Below the pieces are notes generated by a model. The model was not told the origin of the DNA. It saw only the letters and a list, made by a program, of their open reading frames with translations, and made no database searches. Both the position numbers and the translations under genes were made by a program. A stretch of DNA of 64,000 nucleotides from contig CAVZOP010000002.1 of assembly GCA_963776935.1 (NCBI GenBank), positions 62,001 through 126,000 of the forward strand, in the 5' to 3' direction. The number at the start of each line of letters is the position of its first letter. Position 1 is the stretch's first letter. Origin of the DNA: JALOLG01 sp963776935 (GTDB lineage: Bacteria > Actinomycetota > Acidimicrobiia > Acidimicrobiales > Ilumatobacteraceae). Below are positions 8,523 through 17,113 of this stretch, piece by piece.

Positions 8523-11500
8523 GTGGCAGTGCCGGAAGTCGAGGAGCCAACGTTCGGGGCGAACTCCTGGCTGGTCGAGGAGATGTACGAGCAGTTCAGG
8601 GCCGACCCCGACTCGGTCGGTGAGGCGTGGAAGGAGTTCTTCGCCGACTACCGCTCGGTGACCGAGACCATCGCGTCCCACGTGGCGCCCGTACACGACC
8701 ACCCAGCCGACGACCGACCACAGCCGGCCGACCCGGCCCTGGCGTCACCGCCCGCCGGTGTCGCGGTCGCCGCCGAGCCACCGCCGGCGACGGCAGCACC
8801 AGTTGCGACCCCACCCGCGCCAGCACCGGTCCCCGCAACCCCGGTCGCGGCCGCGCCGGCCGACGAGCCGGGCGCGCCGATCCGCGGTGCGGGGGCGGCG
8901 ATCGCCGCCAACATGGAGCGCAGCCTCACGGTGCCGACGGCCACCAGCTTCCGCAACGTGTCCGCACGCCTGCTCGAGGTCAACCGCAACGTGATCAACG
9001 GCTACCGCGCCCGCAGCGGCCAGGGCAAGGTCAGCTTCACGCACCTCATCGGCTTCGCGGTGGTACGGGCGATCGCCGATGCCGTCCCGGCGATGAACAA
9101 CGGATTCCTCCTGGGTGCCGACGGGAAGCCACGGCTCCTCAAGAACGAGCACGTCAACATGGGGCTCGCGGTCGACGTCGACAGGGGCGATGGCACGCGC
9201 ACGCTCGTGGTGCCCGTCCTCCGCGACGCGGACACCCTCGACTTCGCAGGGTTCCTGGTCGCGTACGAGGAGATCATCCGCAAGGTCAGGAACAACAAGC
9301 TCGCAGTCGTCGACTTCCAGGGCGCCAGCGTGACGCTGACCAACCCGGGCACGATCGGCACCGTCCAGTCGGTCCCGCGTCTGATGCCGGGGCAGGGGGT
9401 CATCGTCGGAGTCGGCACGATCGACTACCCGGCCGAGTTCGAGGGAGCCGACCGCGCCAACCTCCAGTCGCTCGGCATCTCCAAGGTCGTCACCATCACC
9501 AGCACCTACGACCACCGCATCATCCAGGGTGCGGAGTCCGGGCTGTTCCTGAAGCGGGTGCACGAGCTGCTGCTCGGCGAGCACGGCTTCTACGACGACA
9601 TCTTCCACGCCCTCGGGATGCCGTACGAGGCCGTCAAGTGGCGTCCCGACGTGCACCCGATCGACCGGGACGAGGCGATGCTGCACAAGCAGGTGCAGGT
9701 CGCCAAGCTGATCCGCGTCCATCGCGTGCGTGGCCACCTGATCGCCGACCTCGATCCGCTGCGCTGGAAGAAACCGCACACACCGGTCGAGCTCGACCCG
9801 GCCACGTACGGCCTCACCATCTGGGACCTCGACCGCGAGTTCCTCACCGACGGCGTGGCCGGGACGTCCAAGATGCGACTCGGCGACCTGCTCGGTGTGC
9901 TGCGCGACGCCTACTGCCGCACCATCGGCGTCGAGTACATGCACATCCAGGAGACCGACGAGCAGCACTGGATCCAGAGCCAGGTCGAGGGCGTCCACCC
10001 CCAGGTGTCGAAGGAGCAGAAGCACCGCATCCTCGAGCGCCTGAACGCGGCCGAGGCGTTCGAGAAGTTCCTCGCCACGAAGTACGTCGGCACCAAGCGG
10101 TTCGGCATCGAGGGCGCCGAGTCGGCGATCCCGATCCTCGACGAGATCATCTCCGGCGCAGCCGACGCGGGTCTCGACTCGTGCGCCATCGGGATGGCCC
10201 ACCGCGGTCGCCTGAACGTCTTGTCCAACATCATGGGCAAGAGCTACGAGGCGATCTTCTCCGAGTTCGAAGGTCACGTCGACCCGACCACGGTGCAGGG
10301 CTCCGGTGACGTCAAGTACCACCTCGGCGCAACCGGCAAGTACGTCAGCCCTTCGGGTGCCGACATCCGCCTCGAGCTGGCCGCCAACCCGAGCCATCTC
10401 GAGACCGTCAACCCGGTCGTGATGGGCATCGTCAGGGCGACCCAGGACCAGATCGACCCACCCGGCTCGTTCCCGGCGCTCTCGCTGCTCATCCACGGTG
10501 ACGCGGCGTTCGCCGGCCAGGGCATCGTCGCCGAGTGCCTGGCGATGAGCGACATCAGTGGCTACCGGGTGGGCGGCACGATCCACCTCATCATCAACAA
10601 CCAGATCGGCTTCACGACCGCACCGCAGTTCGCGCGTTCGTCGATCTACTGCTCCGACGTCGCCAAGACCGTGCAGGCACCGATCTTCCACGTCAACGGC
10701 GACGATCCCGAGGCGTGCGTGCGCGTCGCGCGGCTGGCGTGGGAGTACCGCCAGCGCTTCCACAAGGACGTCGTCATCGACATGGTCTGCTACCGGCGGT
10801 ACGGGCACAACGAGGGCGACGACCCGAGCTACACCCAACCGCTCATGTACAAGGCGATCGCCGAGCGCCGCAGCGTTCGCAAGCTGTACGTCGAGACCCT
10901 CGTGAAGCGCGGCGACATCACCGTCGACGAGGCCGAGCAGGCGCTGGTCGACTTCCAGAGCAAGCTCCAGGTCGCGCTCGACGAGACCCGCGCCCAGGCG
11001 TCGGCGCCGGTCAAGGCCGCCAAGCCACCCAAGCCGCTCGGCGTGCTTCCGCACATCTCGACGGGTGTCGAGCGTTCCGTCCTCGACCGGGTCTTCGCCA
11101 AGCTCACCGACTACCCGCAGGGCTTCACCGTCCACCCCAAGCTGGCCAAGCAGTTCGAGGGCCGCACGCGGATGTACGAGGACGAGGCCGAGGTCGACTG
11201 GGCGACGGCCGAGTCGCTGGCGATCGGGTCGCTCGTGCTCGAGGCTCATTCGGTGCGCCTCGCCGGCCAGGATTCCCGCCGCGGCACGTTCAGCCAGCGC
11301 CACGCCGCGCTGATCGACTACGAGACCGGTGAGCCGTGGATCCCGCTCCACGAGCTCGAGGGTGCGGAGGCGAGCTACTGGGTGTACGACTCGCTCCTGT
11401 CGGAGTACGCCGCGCTCGGGTTCGAGTACGGCTACGCGCACGCCAACACCGAGGCCCTCGTGATGTGGGAGGCCCAGTTCGGTGACTTCATCAACGGTGC

Positions 11501-12221
11501 CCAGATCATCATCGACCAATTCCTCGTCGCCGCCGAGGACAAGTGGGACCAGAACAACGGTCTCGTGCTGCTCCTCCCGCACGGCTACGAGGGTCAGGGC
11601 CCCGAGCACTCGTCGGCCCGCATCGAGCGGTTCCTGATCCTCGCCGCCGAGGACAACCTCCAGCTGTGCAACGCGACGACGGCGGCGCAGTACTTCCACC
11701 TGCTGCGACGGCAGGTGCACAGCGAGCGCCAGACACCGCTCGTGGTGTTCACCCCGAAGCAGGGCCTGCGGATGAAGCAGACCCGGTCGGCGATCGACGA
11801 GCTCACCACCGGTTCGTTCCAGGAGGTCATCGACGACGCCAGCGTCGGCGACCCGTCGGCAGTCCGCCGGATCGTGTTCTGCTCCGGCAAGGTCGCCTGG
11901 GACACGATCGCCGAGCGCGATCGGCGCCGCGCTCCGGTCGCGGTCGTGCGAGTCGAGCAGCTGTACCCGCTGCCGACCGAGCAGATGCTGACGATCGTGC
12001 GCGGCTACCCGAACGCCAAGGAGCTGATCTGGCTCCAGGAGGAGCCCGAGAACATGGGCGCCTGGAACTTCATCGAGCACCACACGTGGCGGGTCAAGGA
12101 ACAGGGCTACGACTTGAACCACGTGTCACGGGTCGCGTCGGGCAGCCCGGCGACCGGCTCGAAGACGGTCCACGACCAAGAGCTCGCCGACCTCATGGAC
12201 GAGGTCTTCGCCGGCCTGTGA
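8523..12221 (+). CDS. kgd: Multifunctional 2-oxoglutarate dehydrogenase E1/decarboxylase with fused E2 domain
   Basis: The 1,232-residue protein matches the actinobacterial Kgd/OdhA architecture and length. The N-terminal segment (1-45, ANSWLVEEMYEQF) is the E1 leader, followed by a Pro/Ala linker (about 60-120). Next comes a succinyltransferase E2 core ending in YDHRIIQGAESG near residue 330, and then the thiamine-diphosphate E1 part from about 390. E1 landmarks include GMAHRGRLNVL near 560 and HGDAAFAGQG near 657. There is no lipoyl domain, as in other members, so it should work with a separate E2p/E3 in the mixed actinobacterial complex. In that complex it converts 2-oxoglutarate to succinyl-CoA or, by simple decarboxylation, to succinic semialdehyde. 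A TACGAT box lies 7 nt before the GTG start, and a strong hairpin follows the stop. Confidence 0.96.
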   Translation: MAVPEVEEPTFGANSWLVEEMYEQFRADPDSVGEAWKEFFADYRSVTETIASHVAPVHDHPADDRPQPADPALASPPAGVAVAAEPPPATAAPVATPPAPAPVPATPVAAAPADEPGAPIRGAGAAIAANMERSLTVPTATSFRNVSARLLEVNRNVINGYRARSGQGKVSFTHLIGFAVVRAIADAVPAMNNGFLLGADGKPRLLKNEHVNMGLAVDVDRGDGTRTLVVPVLRDADTLDFAGFLVAYEEIIRKVRNNKLAVVDFQGASVTLTNPGTIGTVQSVPRLMPGQGVIVGVGTIDYPAEFEGADRANLQSLGISKVVTITSTYDHRIIQGAESGLFLKRVHELLLGEHGFYDDIFHALGMPYEAVKWRPDVHPIDRDEAMLHKQVQVAKLIRVHRVRGHLIADLDPLRWKKPHTPVELDPATYGLTIWDLDREFLTDGVAGTSKMRLGDLLGVLRDAYCRTIGVEYMHIQETDEQHWIQSQVEGVHPQVSKEQKHRILERLNAAEAFEKFLATKYVGTKRFGIEGAESAIPILDEIISGAADAGLDSCAIGMAHRGRLNVLSNIMGKSYEAIFSEFEGHVDPTTVQGSGDVKYHLGATGKYVSPSGADIRLELAANPSHLETVNPVVMGIVRATQDQIDPPGSFPALSLLIHGDAAFAGQGIVAECLAMSDISGYRVGGTIHLIINNQIGFTTAPQFARSSIYCSDVAKTVQAPIFHVNGDDPEACVRVARLAWEYRQRFHKDVVIDMVCYRRYGHNEGDDPSYTQPLMYKAIAERRSVRKLYVETLVKRGDITVDEAEQALVDFQSKLQVALDETRAQASAPVKAAKPPKPLGVLPHISTGVERSVLDRVFAKLTDYPQGFTVHPKLAKQFEGRTRMYEDEAEVDWATAESLAIGSLVLEAHSVRLAGQDSRRGTFSQRHAALIDYETGEPWIPLHELEGAEASYWVYDSLLSEYAALGFEYGYAHANTEALVMWEAQFGDFINGAQIIIDQFLVAAEDKWDQNNGLVLLLPHGYEGQGPEHSSARIERFLILAAEDNLQLCNATTAAQYFHLLRRQVHSERQTPLVVFTPKQGLRMKQTRSAIDELTTGSFQEVIDDASVGDPSAVRRIVFCSGKVAWDTIAERDRRRAPVAVVRVEQLYPLPTEQMLTIVRGYPNAKELIWLQEEPENMGAWNFIEHHTWRVKEQGYDLNHVSRVASGSPATGSKTVHDQELADLMDEVFAGL

Positions 12222-12227
12222 GCCCTC

Positions 12228-12278
12228 GGTTTGTGTCACCGCAACCGGCGACCCTCGCCGATGTCGGTGACACAAACC
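12228..12278 (+). terminator. Nested inverted repeat after kgd, probable terminator
   Basis: A perfect 14-bp stem (GGTTTGTGTCACCG at 12228-12241, paired with 12265-12278) encloses a second perfect 6-bp stem (CGGCGA / TCGCCG, 12246-12260). It starts 6 bp after the kgd stop, between convergent genes, and has no T-run. It could terminate both transcripts or form a cruciform. Confidence 0.6.
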
Positions 12279-12306
12279 GCGGCGGGGTGGAGTGAGCCGA
12301 CTCAAT

Positions 12307-12924
12307 TCAGCGGAGTGTGATCCCGAGCACGGACTCGAGGTCGCTGATCGCCTGCTCGGCTGACGTCACCTTGATCGTCGTCATGCCCATCGCCGCGGCC
12401 GGCTTGAGGTTGACGCCGAGGTCGTCGAGGAACGCGCACTCCTGCGGCGTCACCCTGGCGAGCCGGCACGCCAGCTCGTAGAACGCCGGCTCGGGCTTGC
12501 GCACGCCGACCTTGCTCGACTCGACGACGTGATGGAAGCGGGCCATGACGGCGCCCACGTCGGGCCGTGCCTCGCCACCGACGACGTTGTTCGTGAGGCA
12601 CGCCGTCGTGTAGCCGGCCTCGATGACGCGGTCGAGGGCGACCACCATCTCGGGACGCACCTGGCCGTTGAGCAGACCGAGGACGTCGCCGCCCGGAACA
12701 CGATGACCGAACTGCTCGGACTCGGCGGCGAACGCGGCGTCGAACTCGGTGACGGTGATCTCGCTGCGTTCGAACCGGGCCCACGCGTTGGCGTCGGGGT
12801 CGGCCGCGTTGACCCGCCTGATGAAGTCCTGCGGGAGCCCGTTCGACGACTCGTATCGGTTGAACGCCTCGAACGGGCTGGCGAGGATCACTCCGCCGAA
12901 GTCGAAGAACACTGCGTTGATCAC
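12307..12924 (-). CDS. HAD-superfamily hydrolase (subfamily IA)
   Basis: The 205-residue protein begins with AVFFDFGGVI, the HAD motif I in its DFGG form, where the second Asp of the usual DxD is Gly. Later it shows TNN (motif II), a motif III lysine around SSKVGVRKPEP, and FLDDLGVNLKPA as motif IV. This pattern is typical of the group related to the phosphatase domain of ACAD10 and soluble epoxide hydrolase. It should act on a small phosphorylated or halogenated substrate that cannot be named. The GTG at 12924 was chosen because it gives the family N-terminus and has TAGAGT 8 nt upstream. It is convergent with kgd and divergent from the NYN/S1 gene. Confidence 0.85.
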   Translation of the reverse strand: MINAVFFDFGGVILASPFEAFNRYESSNGLPQDFIRRVNAADPDANAWARFERSEITVTEFDAAFAAESEQFGHRVPGGDVLGLLNGQVRPEMVVALDRVIEAGYTTACLTNNVVGGEARPDVGAVMARFHHVVESSKVGVRKPEPAFYELACRLARVTPQECAFLDDLGVNLKPAAAMGMTTIKVTSAEQAISDLESVLGITLR

Positions 12925-12932
12925 GGTCGACG

Positions 12933-12942
12933 ACTCTACGAT
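12933..12942. promoter_or_regulatory. Overlapping divergent -10 elements between HAD and NYN/S1 genes
   Basis: ACTCTACGAT carries TAGAGT on the minus strand (12933-12938), 8 nt before the HAD GTG. It also carries TACGAT on the plus strand (12937-12942), 10 nt before the NYN/S1 ATG. The two hexamers share 2 bp, so both promoters cannot easily be occupied at once. Confidence 0.4.
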
Positions 12943-12952
12943 TACCGGTCGA

Positions 12953-14420
12953 ATGACGACCAAGACCGCAAACTCGCAGCATGTGGTGGTCGACGGCTCG
13001 AACATCGCGACCGAGGGTCGTTCGATGCCGAGCCTCGCCCAGCTCAACGAGGCCGTCAATTCGTACATCGCCGATCACCCCGGTGTGACGGTGACGGTCG
13101 TCGTGGATGCCACGTTCGGTCACCGCATCGCGCAGTCCGAGGTCAAAGAGTTCGACGCCGCGATCGCCAACAACGAGCTGGTCGCTCCGCCGGCCGGCGC
13201 GATCGGCCGCGGTGACGCGTTCGTGCTGAGCATCGCCAAGAAGGCCAAGGCGACGATCCTGTCGAACGACTCGTTCCAGGAGTTCCACGGAGAGCACGAC
13301 TGGTTGTTCGACGACGGCCGGCTGGTCGGCGGCAAGCCCGTGCCGCACGTCGGGTGGGTCTGGGTCGCGCGCAGCCCGGTGCGGGGGCCGATCAGCCGCA
13401 AGTCGGTGCGGGCCTCGAAACCACCACCGGCCCGCGGTGCGGCCTCGGACGGCGGTCCCAAGGCCGATCGTGAGCCGGCCGCCAGGCGCGGGTCGACGCG
13501 TCGGGCGAGCAAGGAGGCGACCGGCCCGATGCCGGTGCCGACGATGCCGCCGCCGGGCCGGGCGGCGACCGCAGGCGACGGCAAGGGTGCAGCCGCGCCA
13601 TCGACCCAACCGGGCGACGTGGTGAACGACCTGATGCCGTTCCTCGACTTCGTGCAGCACCATCCGGTCGGCACGAGCGTGAACGCCATCGTCGACAGTT
13701 ACTCGTCGCACGGCGCCTACGTGAAGATCGGCGAGGTCTTCGGCTACGTGCCCCTGCGTTTGATGTCCGATCCACCGCCGCGGAGCGCGCGCGAGGTGAT
13801 GAAGATCGGCGATGCGGTCACGCTGGTGGTCGCCAGCTTCGCGCCTGCCCGGCGCAGCATCGACTGCGCGGTCCCCAACATGGCGTCCGTCGTCGAGCCG
13901 CAGGACGGCGAGGCCGTGGCGGCCGAAGCCGCCGGCGCTGCCGAGCCGTCCGCCAAGCGGGCGCCCGGCGCGGAAGGCGGCGACGAAGAAGGTGGCGGCG
14001 GCGCCCGCCAAGGCGCCGGCGAAGAAGGCGGCTCAGCCACCGGCCACCAAGAAGGCCGCCGAGCCGCGCGCCGCCAAGAAGGCGCAGGCGACGAAGGCGT
14101 CGACGGCCCCGAGCGCCGAGGTCCCGAACGAGGCGGCCGCGGCGCCGACCGCCAAGCCACAGTCACCGCGGACACCGGCCAGGAAGGCGGCCCCGCGGGG
14201 CGCGTCCCGAAGGTCGCCGGCACCCGGCGCCTCACCCGCCGACGAGGTCGTTTCGCCCGAGGCGCGGGCCCGCCGACGTGGCCCGAGGACCTCCCCGGCG
14301 GTGCCCGACACGGCGGCCGATCCGGCGAGTCCGACGGAACCCGGCGGAGTGGTCACCCCGCCGCCGGCGGCCCCGCCGCGGCAGCGCACCCGCGCTACGA
14401 AGAAGGTCGCCGACTCGTGA
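12953..14420 (+). CDS. NYN/PIN-type ribonuclease domain plus S1 RNA-binding protein, frameshifted
   Basis: The N-terminal ~140 residues form a Zc3h12a/NYN-like domain: VVVDGSNIATEGR with the first acidic residues, VVVDATFG, GRGDAFVLSIAKKA, and TILSNDSFQEF. A Pro/Ala/Arg linker leads to one S1 domain (PVGTSVNAIVDSYSSHGAYVKIGEVFGYVP). The protein should bind and perhaps cut RNA in the cytoplasm. The reading frame breaks at the CCC at 13964-13966. Removing one C joins AKRAP to ARKAATKK and restores a long Ala/Lys-rich basic tail that ends at TGA 14418-14420. That stop overlaps the xthA start by 4 bp (GTGA). Read without repair, the first frame runs into xthA and would falsely suggest a fusion. 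Repaired length is about 488 residues. Confidence 0.8.
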
Positions 14421-15193
14421 TCCGGTTGGCCACCTGGAACGTCAACTCTTTGAAGGTTCGCCTCCCGCGCGTCGAGCAATGGCTCGCCGAGGTCGAGCCC
14501 GACATCGTGTGCCTCCAGGAGACCAAGGTCGCCGACGACGCGTTCCCGGCGCTGACGTTCGCGTCGATGGGTTACGAGTCGGCCCACCACGGTCAGGGGC
14601 AGTGGAACGGCGTCGCGGTGTTGTCGAAAGTCGGTCTCGACGACGTCGTGACGAACTTCGCGACGGGCATCGATCCCGACGTCGACGCGCGGATCATCAC
14701 CGCGACGTGCGCCGGCATCCGCGTGTCGAGCGTGTACGTGCCGAACGGCCGCAGCCTCGACCACGAGCACTACGTGTACAAGCTCGACTGGCTCGGCCGG
14801 CTCGGTTCGCACGTCACGTCCGGGTCAGGGACCGACGGCGCTGTCGTGGTCGCCGGCGACTTCAACATCGCCCCCGAGGACCGCGACGTCTACGACCCCG
14901 CCAAATTCGTCGGCGCGACGCACGTCAGTGAGCCGGAGCGGGCCAGGTTGCGCGAGCTCGCCGACCACGGCCTCGTCGATGTGTTCCGGCGCCACTACGA
15001 CGGCGGCGGTGTGTACTCCTGGTGGGATTACCGGGCGGGCGACTTCCACGAGGGTCGCGGGATGCGGATCGACCTGATCCTCGCCACCGAGCCGGTCGCC
15101 GAGCGGATCGAGTGGTGCGCGATCGATCGCAACGCCCGCAAGGGCAAGCTCCCGAGCGATCACGCGCCGGTGCTGGTCGACCTCCGCGACTGA
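14417..15193 (+). CDS. xthA: Exodeoxyribonuclease III
   Basis: The 258-residue protein is a complete endonuclease/exonuclease/phosphatase-fold AP endonuclease. It shows TWNVNSLKVRL at the start, the metal-binding Glu in CLQETKV, NGVAVLSK, then AGDFNIAPEDRDVYDP, and the terminal SDHAPVLVDL His/Asp motif. It incises abasic sites and removes 3' blocks in base-excision repair. I chose the GTG at 14417 because it overlaps the repaired stop of the upstream gene and gives the family N-terminus. The end overlaps the convergent UvrD2-like gene by 34 bp. Confidence 0.93.
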   Translation: MIRLATWNVNSLKVRLPRVEQWLAEVEPDIVCLQETKVADDAFPALTFASMGYESAHHGQGQWNGVAVLSKVGLDDVVTNFATGIDPDVDARIITATCAGIRVSSVYVPNGRSLDHEHYVYKLDWLGRLGSHVTSGSGTDGAVVVAGDFNIAPEDRDVYDPAKFVGATHVSEPERARLRELADHGLVDVFRRHYDGGGVYSWWDYRAGDFHEGRGMRIDLILATEPVAERIEWCAIDRNARKGKLPSDHAPVLVDLRD

Positions 15194-17079
15194 TCGGCGT
15201 CGAGCACCCGGGCAATCCCGGGATACAGACGGCCGGCCGTGAGCAGTCCCATCCCGGTCAGTTGGGCGAGCTCGTCGGCCGAGCTGGGGCGCTGGTCGGC
15301 GATCGCCCTGAGCATCGCCGACGAGCACAGCGCGTCGGGCAGGATCCCCGCCGCCCGGGCCGCATGATCGCGCCAGGCGTTGAGCTCGTCGTGGAGCTCG
15401 AGCTCGTTGCGGCGCATCGAGTCCATGACGACGAGCTCGGCCGGCGGGGGAGCGAAATGTGCTTCGACCGGGATGAACGTGGCGATCAGCGGGCTCGGCT
15501 TGCGTTGGTACCCGCCGCGGCGGGCGCACCACGTGACGATCAGGTCATCGGTCGCACGGGTCAGGGCGACGTACAACAGGCGCGCTTCCTCGGCGCGCTC
15601 GGCCCCGGTCGTCGCCGAGCGAATCGGCACGAGTCCGGTCTCGACGCCGGTGACGAACACGGTGTGCCACTCGCGGCCCTTGGCGCCGTGGAACGTGAGG
15701 AGCTCGACGCCGCGATCGTCGCGGAGGTCGAACGGATCGGTCGTCGACACCCACATTCGATACGCCGCGCCGTCGCCGAGCGGCTGCTCGCGGAGGAACT
15801 CGAGCACCGAGTCGGCGACTCGGACCTGCTCGGACGTGAGCTCCACTCGGTGACCCTCGGGATCGAGCCCGTCGAGGAGGTCGTGCGCCCACGAACGCAA
15901 CCTCGCCGCGGATCCCTGCCGCGACGCCGCGCTCACCGCATCGCGGTACGGCGATCCGGCGCCGTCGATCCGTCGCCTGACCGGGAGGCCGGTCTTCTCG
16001 ATCGATGCCCGGATGGCGACGAGTTGGGCGTTCGTTCGGGCGAGCACGGCGACTCCGCCGGTGCCCACGAGGCCCGGATCGAGATGGTTGACGAGCCGGG
16101 CCACGGTCGCCGCCTCGTGCTCCTCATCGGTGCAGTCGACGACCCGGACGGCGTGACCGTCGGGCCGGCTGGATCTGATCGTCGTCGGCTGCCCGCCCGT
16201 GGCGAGCACGTGGCCACCCGCCTCGACGATCTGGGGTGTGCAGCGATGGTTGGTCGGCAGTCGGACGATCTCGATCCCCGGAAATCGATCGCTGACCTCG
16301 ATCAGCAGGCTCGGGTCGGTGCCGTTGAAGGCGAAGATCGCCTGCGCCGGGTCGCCGACGAGGAACAGGTCGTCGTTGTCGTGGCGCAGGAGATCGACGA
16401 GGCGGTGCTGGACCGGGTTGAGGTCCTGCGCCTCGTCGACGAGCAGGTGCCGGAAGCGCCACCGAGTGGCGTCGGCGAAGTCGTCGTCGTGTTGCAGCGC
16501 ATCGACAGCGAGGCTGAGGACGTCGTCGAGGTCGACGACACCACGCCGCCGCTTGTGCTCGCAGTAGTCGGCGAACACGGTCGCCACGCGGTCGACGCCC
16601 TGCGCCGGTTTGCGCCCGACCCGTCGGGCCTCGCTGGCGTACGCCTCCGGCGTGATGGCCCGCGCCGCAGCCCAGTTGATCTCGGCGACCAGTTCGTCGA
16701 GCCCCGAGCGTCCGGCGATCTCGCTGACGAATCGGCGGCGGTCGTCGACGAGCGTCGGTGCGGGGCGGTTGCGATCGGCCCATCGTTGGCGCAACAGACC
16801 GAGCATCACCGAGTGGAACGTGCCGGCCTCGACGCGCTCACCGAGGCCGAGGCGCGGGAGCCGGCGGCGCAGTTCGCTCGCCGCTTCCCGCGTGAACGTG
16901 AGTGCGAGCGTGTGGCGGGCGTCGGCGGTGCCAATGACGACACGGTGTGCGATCCGGCGGGTGAGCACGCGGGTCTTGCCGGAGCCGGCCCCGGCGATGA
17001 CGGCGACCAACCTCGAATCGGTGACGACGGCGTGGCGCTGCTCGGCGTCCAGATCGTCGAGCAGCATCGAGGGGTCCAT
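15160..17079 (-). CDS. UvrD2-like superfamily 1 DNA helicase with HRDC domain
   Basis: The 639-residue protein has SF1A helicase motifs in order: LDAEQRHAV (Q motif), AGAGSGKTRVL (Walker A, about 29-38), ALTFTREAASEL, LLVDEAQDLNPVQ (Walker B), VGDPAQAIFAFNG, LPTNHRC, LTFHGAKGREWHTVFV and LLYVALTRA. The last ~70 residues form an HRDC domain with DALCSSAMLRAIA and LAQLTGMG. A UvrD core plus HRDC is the architecture of mycobacterial UvrD2; the zinc tetracysteine of that protein is not seen here. It should translocate on single-stranded DNA in repair or replication-fork processing. The ATG at 17079 has TAACGT 8 nt upstream. It is convergent with xthA. Confidence 0.9.
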   Translation of the reverse strand: MDPSMLLDDLDAEQRHAVVTDSRLVAVIAGAGSGKTRVLTRRIAHRVVIGTADARHTLALTFTREAASELRRRLPRLGLGERVEAGTFHSVMLGLLRQRWADRNRPAPTLVDDRRRFVSEIAGRSGLDELVAEINWAAARAITPEAYASEARRVGRKPAQGVDRVATVFADYCEHKRRRGVVDLDDVLSLAVDALQHDDDFADATRWRFRHLLVDEAQDLNPVQHRLVDLLRHDNDDLFLVGDPAQAIFAFNGTDPSLLIEVSDRFPGIEIVRLPTNHRCTPQIVEAGGHVLATGGQPTTIRSSRPDGHAVRVVDCTDEEHEAATVARLVNHLDPGLVGTGGVAVLARTNAQLVAIRASIEKTGLPVRRRIDGAGSPYRDAVSAASRQGSAARLRSWAHDLLDGLDPEGHRVELTSEQVRVADSVLEFLREQPLGDGAAYRMWVSTTDPFDLRDDRGVELLTFHGAKGREWHTVFVTGVETGLVPIRSATTGAERAEEARLLYVALTRATDDLIVTWCARRGGYQRKPSPLIATFIPVEAHFAPPPAELVVMDSMRRNELELHDELNAWRDHAARAAGILPDALCSSAMLRAIADQRPSSADELAQLTGMGLLTAGRLYPGIARVLDADQSRRSTSTGA

Positions 17080-17087
17080 CGAGCCCA

Positions 17088-17105
17088 ACGTTAGGGCGGT
17101 ACTGT
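17088..17105. promoter_or_regulatory. Divergent -10 elements between UvrD2-like and PH-domain genes
   Basis: On the minus strand TAACGT (17088-17093) lies 8 nt before the helicase ATG. On the plus strand TACTGT (17100-17105) lies 8 nt before the ATG at 17114. The two starts are only 34 bp apart, so both transcripts are probably leaderless. Confidence 0.45.
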
Positions 17106-17113
17106 TGCCCTCC

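Noticed and set aside
8745..12122. A 1,125-codon open frame antisense to kgd.
   Set aside because: Composition is Arg/Asp/Val-rich without motifs, as expected opposite a GC-rich coding gene. The plus strand is clearly kgd.
12749..15193. A single 814-residue protein combining NYN, S1 and exonuclease III domains.
   Set aside because: The frame between the domains loses the Ala/Lys tail, and the other frame ends exactly at the xthA start, so this is a frame-break artefact.
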